Assembly (NCBI GenBank): GCA_035712985.1
Contig: DASTAE010000108.1
Coordinates: forward strand, 1-64,000
Direction: 5' to 3'
Origin: Actinospica sp035712985
Lineage (GTDB): Bacteria; Actinomycetota; Actinomycetes; Streptomycetales; Catenulisporaceae
Length of the DNA: 64,000 nucleotides
The position numbers were made by a program, and so were the translations under genes. Under the pieces are notes generated by a model. The model was given only the letters and a program-made list of their open reading frames with translations. It searched no databases and had not been told where the DNA came from. Shown here piece after piece: positions 7,780 to 17,866 of this stretch (positions within the stretch are counted from its first letter, which is position 1; every line of letters starts with the position of its first letter).

Positions 7780-8709
7780 TCAGAGGGCGGCGGGACCGTC
7801 GTCCCCGCCGCGCCGGCGCCGCTCGTGCCGCCGCAGGTAGCGCTCGAACTCCAGGGCGATCGCCTCGCCGCTGGCCTCGGGCAGGTCCGCGGTGTCCTTC
7901 GCCTCCTCGAGGCTGCGCACGTACTCCGCGACCTCCGAGTCCTCGCCGGCCAGCTCGTCCACCCCGGACTCCCAGTCCTGGGCCTCCTGCGGCAGGTCGC
8001 CGGTCGGGATCGCCAGGTAGAGCACGTCCTCGAGCCGGCGGATCAGCGCCAGCGTCGCCTTCGGGCAGGGCGCCTGGGCCACGTAGTGCGGCACGGCAGC
8101 CCAGAAGGAGATCAGTGGGATCTCCTCCTGCCGGGCCAGCTCCTGCAGCACGCCGTTGATCCCGGTCGGGCCCTGGTAGGTCGGGGACTCCAGGCCGTGC
8201 GCCGAGGCCAGGTCCGGATCCCCGGAGGAGCCGCTGACCGGCACCGGACGGGTGTGCGGGACGTCCGCGAGCAGCGCGCCGAGCACCACGACCGTGCTGA
8301 CGCCGAGGTCCCTGGCCAGGTCGAACAGCTCCTCGGAGAAGGACTGCCAGCGCATGTTGGGCTCGATGCCGTGCACCAGCACCACGTCGCGCACCCGCGG
8401 CTCGCCCTCCTCCTCGCCCTCCGGAGTCGACGCGCCCTCGTGCGCCGCGACCGGGACCCGGGCCACCGAGAACCTCGTGGTCGGCCAGACCAGCTCGCGT
8501 TCGCCGTCCTCGGCGAGGGCGAGCATCGGCCGGTTGACCTGGAAGTCGTAGTAGTCCTCGGCGTCCATCGCGCCGAACAGGTCGGCGTCGAGAACCTCGG
8601 CCAGATGACGCACGGCGTTCGAGGCCGCGTCAGCGGCGTCGTTCCAGCCCTCGAAGGCCGCGATCATCACCGGGTCGACCAGCTCGGGCAGTTCCTCGAG
8701 CTCGATCAA
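7780..8709 (-). CDS. PAC2 family protein (proteasome assembly chaperone 2-like)
   Basis: A 309-residue member of the PAC2/DUF75 family. It begins LVDPVMIAAFEGWNDAADAA and has VLVHGIEPNMRW, TVVVLGALLADVPHTRPVPV and PTGINGVLQELARQEEIPLI. Archaeal and eukaryotic relatives help assemble proteasomes; the function of the actinobacterial proteins is unproven. The 20S proteasome genes lie only 13 kb away. The C-terminal 45 residues are charged (RYLRRHERRRRGGDDGP). It is divergent from metH. Confidence 0.88.
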   Translation of the reverse strand: MIELEELPELVDPVMIAAFEGWNDAADAASNAVRHLAEVLDADLFGAMDAEDYYDFQVNRPMLALAEDGERELVWPTTRFSVARVPVAAHEGASTPEGEEEGEPRVRDVVLVHGIEPNMRWQSFSEELFDLARDLGVSTVVVLGALLADVPHTRPVPVSGSSGDPDLASAHGLESPTYQGPTGINGVLQELARQEEIPLISFWAAVPHYVAQAPCPKATLALIRRLEDVLYLAIPTGDLPQEAQDWESGVDELAGEDSEVAEYVRSLEEAKDTADLPEASGEAIALEFERYLRRHERRRRGGDDGPAAL

Positions 8710-8785
8710 CCGTGCCTCCTCGTTTTCGTCGGTCGTGCGCGCCCGGGCAGCGGTCCGGCCCGCGCACTTAAGCGCATGCCCAGCC

Positions 8786-8842
8786 TACGCCCTGTGGACA
8801 CAACACCGGCGTGTCACGGCCGATCGGTACGCTTAGGGCGTA
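8786..8842. repeat. Inverted repeat in the PAC2-metH divergent spacer
   Basis: TACGCCCT (8786-8793) and AGGGCGTA (8835-8842) are inverted repeats 41 bases apart, and the second arm overlaps a smaller hairpin (GTACGC...GCGTAC). They sit in the metH leader region. This could be an operator or chance. It does not resemble a cobalamin riboswitch. Confidence 0.25.
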
Positions 8843-8893
8843 CGCGGGTTTCCCCCGTGTTTCACGCATCCCCGCCAAGTCGAAGGGTCAGTG

Positions 8894-12368
<3,475 letters not shown>

Positions 12369-12376
<8 letters not shown>

Positions 12377-13019
12377 GCCGACCGCCGTACTGTTCGACAT
12401 GGACGGTACCTTGATCGACTCCGAACCCGTCTGGTTCGAGACCGAGGTGCGGCTGCTCGCCGAGTACGGCTTCGAGCTCGGCCCCGAGCACTGGGAGCAC
12501 GTCCTCGGCCAGCCCAACGAGGTCTCCTGCAAGTACCTGGTCCGGGTCAGCGGCATCCCGCTGACCTGGGAGGAGCTCAACGAGAAGATCGAGGCCGCGA
12601 TGGTCGACCAGCTCTCCCAGGGCTTCGAGCTGCTGCCCGGGGCCAAGGAGCTGCTGGTCGAGCTGCAGGCGGTCGGCATGCCCACCGCGCTGGTCTCCGC
12701 CTCCTCGCGCCAGATCGTCGACGCCTGCATCGGCGCGATCGGCGCGGACTTCTTCCGGCACACCGTCTCCGGCGACGACGTGCGGCGCAGCAAGCCCGAC
12801 CCCGAGCCGTACCTGCTCGCCGCGGGGCTGCTCGGCGTCGACCCGGCCGACTGCGTCGTCATCGAGGACTCCCGCATCGGCATCACCGCGGGGTCGAAGG
12901 CGGGCTGCCGGGTCCTGGCCGTGCCCCACCCGACCGTGGCGGTCCCCGACCTGCCCCGGATCACGCAGGCGACCTCGCTGGACGGCGTGAACCTCGCCTA
13001 CCTCAGCGCCCTGGTCTAA
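12369..13019 (+). CDS. HAD-superfamily hydrolase, beta-phosphoglucomutase-like
   Basis: A 216-residue HAD subfamily I phosphatase. Motif I is LFDMDGTLIDSEPVWFETE, motif II is ALVSASS, the lysine lies in RRSKPDPEPYL, and motif III is CVVIEDSRIGITAGSKAG. The helical cap after motif I is typical of sugar-phosphate phosphatases. It overlaps the metH stop by 8 bases, so the two are translationally coupled. The metH-HAD pairing is common in actinobacteria; the substrate is unknown. Confidence 0.92.
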
Positions 13020-13041
13020 CCCGCTCCACTCGCCCCTTCCG

Positions 13042-13083
13042 CGCCGCGTCCACAACTTGTACATACAAGTTGTGGACGCGGCG
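13042..13083. repeat. Perfect 20-base inverted repeat with 2-base centre
   Basis: The arms 13042-13061 and 13064-13083 are exact reverse complements around CA. The core reads ACTTGTA-CA-TACAAGT. It starts 23 bases after the HAD stop and ends 13 bases before the EamA -10 box. It can act as a terminator hairpin for metH-HAD (no T-run follows) or as an operator for a dimeric GntR- or TetR-type repressor over the EamA promoter. Confidence 0.7.
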
Positions 13084-13096
13084 TAATGCGCGTTGC

Positions 13097-13102
13097 TAGG
13101 TT
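13097..13102 (+). promoter_or_regulatory. TAGGTT -10 box, leaderless EamA gene
   Basis: TAGGTT ends 6 bases before the ATG at 13109, with no ribosome-binding site between. The large inverted repeat covers the expected -35 position. Confidence 0.45.
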
Positions 13103-13108
13103 CGAGCC

Positions 13109-13948
13109 ATGACGCCGATGGTCGTGGCCGTGGTCCTGGGCTCAGCCCTGCTGCACGCCGTATGGAACGCGCTGGCGCACACCGCCAAGGACCGCCTGGC
13201 CGCGATGACCCTCATCGCGACCGCCGCCGGCCTGGTGTGCGCGGCTGCGGCGCCCTTCCTGCCCACCCCGAACCGCGTCGTCTGGCCGTACATCGCCGCC
13301 TCCACGCTGCTCGAGGTGCTCTACTCCCTAGGTCTGGTGCTCGCCTACAAACTCGGCGAGTTCGGCCGCATGTACCCCATCGCCCGCGGCACCTCGCCCC
13401 TGGTCGTGGCCCTGACCGCCACCTTCGTCGTAGGCCAGCCGATGTCGGCCGCGGAGGCGGTGGGGATAGCGGTGGTCTCCCTGGGCCTGATAGCCCTCGC
13501 CTTCGGCAACGGCCTCCCGACCCGAAGCGACCTCCCCGCCGTCCTCGCGGCAGTCGGCACCGGCTGCGCGATCGCCAGCTACACGGTCGTGGACGGCGTG
13601 GCGGTCAGAAAGGCGGGCACCGTCCTCGGCTACTCCTGCTGGATCTTCCTGCTGCAGTCGATCATCGTCCTCTGCATCACCGCCGCCGTCCGCCGCCGCG
13701 CGTTCGTGCCCTCCCTCCGCAAGGACACCGCCCGAGGCCTGGCCGGCGGCGTCATCTCCCTCACCGCCTACACCCTCGTCCTCTGGGCGCAGACCAGGGG
13801 CAACCTCGCCGCCGTGGCCACCCTCCGCGAAACCAGCATCCTGATCGGCGCCGCCATCGGCGCCCTGGTCCTCAAAGAAGGCTTCGGCCGCCTCCGCATC
13901 GCCGCCTCGGCCGGCGTCGTCCTCGGAATACTCCTGATCGCGCACTGA
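13109..13948 (+). CDS. EamA/DMT-family transporter
   Basis: A 279-residue integral membrane protein with about ten hydrophobic segments, as usual for drug/metabolite transporters. The two EamA repeats are visible, with GEFGRMYPIARGTSPLVVAL and NLAAVATLRETSILIGAAIG at equivalent places. It is probably a metabolite exporter; the substrate is not predictable. It is preceded by a striking palindrome that may control it. Confidence 0.88.
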   Translation: MTPMVVAVVLGSALLHAVWNALAHTAKDRLAAMTLIATAAGLVCAAAAPFLPTPNRVVWPYIAASTLLEVLYSLGLVLAYKLGEFGRMYPIARGTSPLVVALTATFVVGQPMSAAEAVGIAVVSLGLIALAFGNGLPTRSDLPAVLAAVGTGCAIASYTVVDGVAVRKAGTVLGYSCWIFLLQSIIVLCITAAVRRRAFVPSLRKDTARGLAGGVISLTAYTLVLWAQTRGNLAAVATLRETSILIGAAIGALVLKEGFGRLRIAASAGVVLGILLIAH

Positions 13949-13989
13949 GGCGGGGGTCCGGTGCCGCGCACCGGGACCCACCCCACTCC

Positions 13990-14886
13990 CTAAGCCGTCG
14001 TCGGCACGATCCGCACCTCGGGGGTCGCGGGTTCCTGACCGCCCTGGGCCGGGCACAGCTCTCGGAAGCTGCACCAGCCGCAGAGCTTGGAGGGCTTGGG
14101 GTCCCACCTCTTGGCCTCGGCGGCCTTGCGGATCGCGGACCAGATGGTGGCGATCTTGAGTTCGGCGGCGAGGAGGTCGGCCTCGTTGGGGTCGTAGGTG
14201 AGGATCTCGCCGTTGCCCAGGAACAGCAGCTGCAGGCGCTTCGGGACGACGCCGCGCAGCTTCCAGAGGACGAGGGCGTAGAACTTCATCTGGAAGAGCG
14301 TCTTCTCCTCGTAGCCGGGCGGCGGGGCCTTGCCGGTCTTGTAGTCGACGACGCGGAGCATGCCGTTCGGGGCGATGTCGAGGCGGTCGACGAAGCCGCG
14401 CAGCAGCAGGCGGTCGTCTCCCTCGCCCATCGGGGCGCGGACGAAGAGCTCGCGCTTGGCGGGCTCCAGGCGGGTCGGGTCCTCCAGCGTGAAGTACGTG
14501 CCCAGCAGCTTCTCGGCCTCCGTGAGCCAGTCGGCGCGCTGCTGGTCGGTCTCGAACAGGCCGCCGAGCTCCGGCTTCTCGGCCAGCAGGCGCTCCCATT
14601 GCGGACGCAGCAGGTCCACGGCCTCGCCGGGGGTGCGGCGGGTCGCGGGCAGGTCGAACAGGCGCTCCAGGACCGCGTGCACCAGGGTGCCCTTGGTCGC
14701 GGCGGCGTTCGGCGGTTCGGGCACCTTGTCCACCACGCGCAGCCGGAACAGCAGCGGGCACTGCTGGAAGTCCCCGGCGCGCGAGGGGGAGAGCGCCGCG
14801 GGCAGCTTCACCACGCCCGGACCGGCGTCGAACAAGGCGCCGTCCTGCGCGAAGCCCTCGTCGGCCTCGATCTCCGTCTCACCCAT
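13990..14886 (-). CDS. RecB-family PD-(D/E)XK exonuclease with Fe-S cluster motif
   Basis: A 298-residue nuclease of the PD-(D/E)XK superfamily. Catalytic motifs: GTLVHAVLERLFDLP, GFVDRLDIAPNG and VVDYKTGKAP, followed by a QMKFYALVLWKL helix. One cysteine near the N-terminus (FQQCPLLFRLR) and three near the C-terminus (CGWCSFRELCP) form the 4Fe-4S pattern of AddB/Cas4-like nucleases. A role in DNA processing or repair is expected. It is divergent from the site-2 protease gene. Confidence 0.92.
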   Translation of the reverse strand: MGETEIEADEGFAQDGALFDAGPGVVKLPAALSPSRAGDFQQCPLLFRLRVVDKVPEPPNAAATKGTLVHAVLERLFDLPATRRTPGEAVDLLRPQWERLLAEKPELGGLFETDQQRADWLTEAEKLLGTYFTLEDPTRLEPAKRELFVRAPMGEGDDRLLLRGFVDRLDIAPNGMLRVVDYKTGKAPPPGYEEKTLFQMKFYALVLWKLRGVVPKRLQLLFLGNGEILTYDPNEADLLAAELKIATIWSAIRKAAEAKRWDPKPSKLCGWCSFRELCPAQGGQEPATPEVRIVPTTA

Positions 14887-14963
14887 GTCCGCCTACCTTA
14901 GCGGGCCCCACTGACAGAACCCGCCGACGCTGATCCGGTGACACGTGGGAGCTGAGCAACCCG

Positions 14964-14969
14964 TAGCAT
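14964..14969 (+). promoter_or_regulatory. TAGCAT -10 box, leaderless site-2 protease gene
   Basis: TAGCAT ends 7 bases before the GTG at 14977, and no ribosome-binding site intervenes. Confidence 0.45.
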
Positions 14970-14976
14970 CGCCTGT

Positions 14977-16146
14977 GTGAGCGATGACAACCAGAACAAC
15001 GGCGGGCGGCCGGATCCGAACCGCTCAACGGGCGGCGGCATCCGGATGGGCGCCCCGTTCGGGATCCCGATCGTCGTCTCACCGACCTGGTTCCTGATCG
15101 CCGCGTTCATCACGTACTACTTCGGTCAGGAGATCAGCGACGACGCCTTCGGCAACTGGCGCTACGCCATCGCCTTCGGCTTCGCGGTGCTGCTCTACCT
15201 CTCCGTGCTGCTGCACGAGCTCGCCCACTCGGTCGTCGCCAAGGGCTTCGGACTTCCGGTCCGCCGGATCGTGATCTACTTCCTCGGCGGAGTCTCGGAG
15301 ATCGAGAAGGAGCCGGACACCCCGAGCCGCGAGTTCGCCGTCGCGGTGGCCGGTCCCGCGCTCTCCTTCGCGCTCGGCGGGGTCTTCTACGGGGTCTGGC
15401 GGCTGATGGACCATCCGACCTCCTCCGTCGCCTTCGCCGCCTGCCAGTACCTGGTCACCGCGCTGTGGGTGTCCAACGTGGTGGTCGGCGTGTTCAACAT
15501 GCTCCCCGGCCTGCCGCTGGACGGCGGCCGGGTGCTGCGCTCCGCGGTCTGGGCGATGACCCGCAAGCCGCTCGCCGGGACCACGGCCGCCGCGTGGACC
15601 GGCCGGGCGCTGGCCATCGGCGTGCTGATCTACGCGATGCTCACCACCCGCGACGCGACCAGCGGCTCCGGCCTCTACACGCTGGTCTGGGCCGCGTTCA
15701 TCGCCTCGTTCATCTGGATCGGCGCCAGCCAGTCGCTCACCGTGGCCCGGCTGCGCGAGCGGATCCCGATGCTGCACGCGCGCACGCTCACCCGCCGCGC
15801 CATCCCGGTGACCTCGGACGTCCCGCTCTCCGAGGCGCTGCGCCGCGCGGCCACCGTCGGCGCCCGCAGCCTGCTGATCGTGGACCACGACGGCAAGCCC
15901 ACCGCGATCGTGCACGAGGCGGCCGTCGCCGCGACCCCGCTCGAGCGGCACCCCTGGGTGCAGGTCGGCACGCTCTCCCGCGCCCTGCGGCCCGGGATGA
16001 CGCTGACCACCGAGCTGGAGGGCGAGACGCTGCTGCAGGCGCTGCGGGCCACCCCGGCGCCCGAATACCTCGTCACGGAGGCGGACGGCGCCATCTTCGG
16101 CGTGCTCAGCGCCGCGGACGTCGAGCATGCCTTCCTGGGCCGGTAG
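14977..16146 (+). CDS. Site-2 protease family (M50) membrane metalloprotease with CBS region
   Basis: A 389-residue intramembrane zinc protease. HELAHS is the HExxH zinc motif inside a membrane helix, and NMLPGLPLDGGRVLRSAVW carries the distal Asp ligand. There are about six membrane segments. Residues 265-389 form a cytosolic CBS-pair-like region (VTSDVPLSEALRRAA, PEYLVTEADGAIFGVLSAAD), probably for nucleotide sensing. It may cleave membrane-bound anti-sigma factors or signal-peptide remnants; the target is unknown. The last 36 bases of this gene are duplicated downstream. Confidence 0.92.
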   Translation: MSDDNQNNGGRPDPNRSTGGGIRMGAPFGIPIVVSPTWFLIAAFITYYFGQEISDDAFGNWRYAIAFGFAVLLYLSVLLHELAHSVVAKGFGLPVRRIVIYFLGGVSEIEKEPDTPSREFAVAVAGPALSFALGGVFYGVWRLMDHPTSSVAFAACQYLVTALWVSNVVVGVFNMLPGLPLDGGRVLRSAVWAMTRKPLAGTTAAAWTGRALAIGVLIYAMLTTRDATSGSGLYTLVWAAFIASFIWIGASQSLTVARLRERIPMLHARTLTRRAIPVTSDVPLSEALRRAATVGARSLLIVDHDGKPTAIVHEAAVAATPLERHPWVQVGTLSRALRPGMTLTTELEGETLLQALRATPAPEYLVTEADGAIFGVLSAADVEHAFLGR

Positions 16147-16159
16147 AACCACGGATTCG

Positions 16160-16240
16160 GTGAGCGAAACCGGCGGCGACAGGTGCTGTCCGCCGCGGGC
16201 GTCGAGCATGCCTTCCTGGGCCGCTAGAATCCTTCGGTGA
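16160..16240 (+). CDS. 26-residue mini-ORF upstream of trmI
   Basis: The duplicated start GTGAGCGAAAC opens a 26-codon frame (MSETGGDRCCPPRASSMPSW, then AARILR). Its TGA overlaps the trmI GTG in GTGA. Like trmI it begins MSET, and a TAGAAC box lies 10 bases upstream. It may be translated and coupled to trmI, or it may be a by-product of the duplication. No known family. Confidence 0.35.
   Translation: MSETGGDRCCPPRASSMPSWAARILR
16225..16230 (+). promoter_or_regulatory. TAGAAT -10 box, leaderless trmI
   Basis: TAGAAT ends 6 bases before the GTG at 16237. A near-identical TAGAAC lies at 16144-16149 in the first duplicated copy. Confidence 0.45.
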
Positions 16241-17202
16241 GCGAAACGTACGAAGAAACCGGCAAGGCCCACCGCCAGGGTCCCTTCAAGGCCGGAGACC
16301 TGGTCCAGCTGACCGACACCAAGGGTCGGCACCACACCTTCGCGCTCACGCCCGGCAAGCAGTTCCACACGCACAAGGGCTACTTCGACCACGACGCGCT
16401 GATCGGCGAGCCCGAGGGCACCGTGGTGCACTCCACCGGCGGCATGGACTACCTGGCGCTGCGGCCGCTGCTGGCCGACTACGTGCTCTCGATGCCGCGC
16501 GGCGCCGCGGTGGTCTACCCGAAGGACGCGGCGCAGATCGTCGCGATGGCGGACGTCTACCCGGGCGCCCGGGTGCTCGAGGCGGGCGTCGGTTCCGGCG
16601 CGCTGACCTGCTCGCTGCTGCGCGCGGTGGGCGACGGCGGCCGGGTCTACTCCTACGAGCGGCGCGAGGACTTCGCCGCGATCGCCACCAAGAACGTCGA
16701 GACCTTCTTCGGCGCCGCGCACCCCGCCTGGACGCTGACCGTCGGCGACCTGGTGGCCTCGCTGCGGCCCGACGAGGTGGACCGGGTCGTGCTGGACATG
16801 CTGGCGCCCTGGGAGTGCGTGGACGCCGTCTCCAAGGTCCTGGTGCCCGGCGGCGTGCTGATCTGCTACGTGGCCACCACGACCCAGCTGTCCCGCACCG
16901 TCGAGACGATCCGCGAGCACGGCCGTTTCGCCGAGCCCGCGCCCTTCGAGACGATGATCCGCTCCTGGCACGTCGAGGGACTGGCCGTGCGCCCGGACCA
17001 CCGGATGGTCGGGCACACCGGCTTCCTGGTCACCGCCCGCCGGATCGCCGACGGGGCCGAGCTGCCGGCCCGCCGCCGTCGCCCGGCCAAGGCCGCCGCC
17101 GAGCTCGGCGAGGCCTGGGACGGCGTCGCCCCCGAGGACCTTCCGGTGGACGAGGCCGAGGCCCGCCAGGCCCGGATCGCCCGCCGCGGCGAGCTTCCGT
17201 AG
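16237..17202 (+). CDS. trmI: tRNA (adenine-N1-)-methyltransferase TrmI
   Basis: A 321-residue AdoMet enzyme that makes m1A58 in the tRNA T-loop. It has an N-terminal beta-barrel (DLVQLTDTKGRHHTFAL), the SAM-binding motif VYPGARVLEAGVGSGALTCS, RVYSYERREDFAAIATKNVE, and the catalytic-domain sequence VVLDMLAPWECVD. The C-terminal 40 residues are charged. In actinobacteria this gene regularly precedes the ferredoxin and proteasome ATPase genes, as here. The GTG start is in a duplicated leaderless context. Confidence 0.93.
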   Translation: MSETYEETGKAHRQGPFKAGDLVQLTDTKGRHHTFALTPGKQFHTHKGYFDHDALIGEPEGTVVHSTGGMDYLALRPLLADYVLSMPRGAAVVYPKDAAQIVAMADVYPGARVLEAGVGSGALTCSLLRAVGDGGRVYSYERREDFAAIATKNVETFFGAAHPAWTLTVGDLVASLRPDEVDRVVLDMLAPWECVDAVSKVLVPGGVLICYVATTTQLSRTVETIREHGRFAEPAPFETMIRSWHVEGLAVRPDHRMVGHTGFLVTARRIADGAELPARRRRPAKAAAELGEAWDGVAPEDLPVDEAEARQARIARRGELP

Positions 17203-17287
17203 CCGATCGCCTCAGCCGATCGCCCCGGCCGTCCTAGCCGGCGCCGGGGCTGAGGTCCTGTCAGATTCCCCACACCGCCCGCGGGTT

Positions 17288-17569
17288 TCAGTCCTCCGCG
17301 AGCGGCCCCGCCACGGCCCGGCCGTCCGAGCGACGGTGCACGTGGATGCAGTCGCCGGGGCACTCCTTCGCCGAGTCGATGACGTTCAGCACCAGGTCGC
17401 GCGGCACCGGCACCCGTTCGCCCGCGGCCTGCCGCAGCTCGCCGTCCGCGCCCTTCACGTAGGCCAGGCCGTCGATATCGAGTTCGAACACGTCCTCGGC
17501 GTACTGCACGCACAGGCCGTCCCCGGTGCACAGGTCCTGGTCGATCCAGACCTCAAGGTCCTCGCTCAT
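17288..17569 (-). CDS. Ferredoxin (3Fe-4S / 4Fe-4S type)
   Basis: A 93-residue single-cluster ferredoxin. Cys14-x5-Cys20 (LCTGDGLC) and AKECPGDCIHV supply the ligands, a pattern typical of actinobacterial ferredoxins that reduce cytochromes P450. The ATG at 17569 is chosen because upstream in-frame sequence is Arg-rich and unlike the family. It lies opposite the proteasome ATPase gene, a placement conserved in related genomes. Its reductase and partner are not in the window. Confidence 0.88.
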   Translation of the reverse strand: MSEDLEVWIDQDLCTGDGLCVQYAEDVFELDIDGLAYVKGADGELRQAAGERVPVPRDLVLNVIDSAKECPGDCIHVHRRSDGRAVAGPLAED

Positions 17570-17671
17570 GCCGTCAACCCTAACAAGTCCGTGCGCGCCG
17601 AGTGGAATGGCCTCGACATCGGGGGGAACGGCGAGTAATGATCGTGCCCCGGCACGGAGTCGACAACGGCG

Positions 17672-17702
17672 TTGATCCGAACGGGTTACCCGACCGTCTA
17701 CA
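17672..17702 (+). promoter_or_regulatory. Candidate promoter for the arc transcript
   Basis: TTGATC (17672-17677) and TCTACA (17697-17702) with 19-base spacing lie 26 bases upstream of the small ORF at 17729. This is a weak match and inference only. Confidence 0.25.
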
Positions 17703-17728
17703 TGAACGAGCGGCGAAGGGGAATCCAC

Positions 17729-17860
17729 ATGATGGCAGTGTTGGCGACACCGGGAGCCCGAGCAGCGGTTCCGCGGACGACGGACGAGATCCCGGTTTGG
17801 GCGGGGTCCGAGCCTGGTAGTCACGTTCTAACGTCGCAGCAGCACTCCGCGAGGAGGTGA
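17729..17860 (+). CDS. Small ORF (43 codons) immediately upstream of arc
   Basis: GAAGGGGA (17715-17722) sits 6 bases before ATG-ATG at 17729/17732. The frame encodes MMAVLATPGARAAVPRTTDE and continues to QQHSARR. It ends at 17860 inside the arc ribosome-binding site, 6 bases before the arc GTG. The spacing fits a translated leader peptide coupled to arc. I do not recognise the product. Confidence 0.4.
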   Translation: MMAVLATPGARAAVPRTTDEIPVWAGSEPGSHVLTSQQHSARR

Positions 17861-17866
17861 AGGACC

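Larger units (their letters stand above)
16111..16247 (+). repeat. Imperfect tandem duplication of the M50-trmI junction
   Basis: Copy 1 is 16111-16170 and copy 2 is 16192-16247 (about 60 and 56 bases). They differ by a few substitutions and one small indel. Each copy holds the M50 C-terminal codons, the TAG stop, a TAGAA(C/T) box and the start GTGAGCGAAAC. The result is a second copy of the trmI promoter and start codon upstream of the real one. Confidence 0.9.

Noticed and set aside
8710..8893. Possible cobalamin riboswitch upstream of metH.
   Set aside because: The spacer is short and lacks a B12-box-like sequence; only a small inverted repeat is seen.
17288..17824. Longer start for the ferredoxin gene.
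   Set aside because: The extension is Arg-rich and unlike ferredoxins, and it would run across most of the arc leader.
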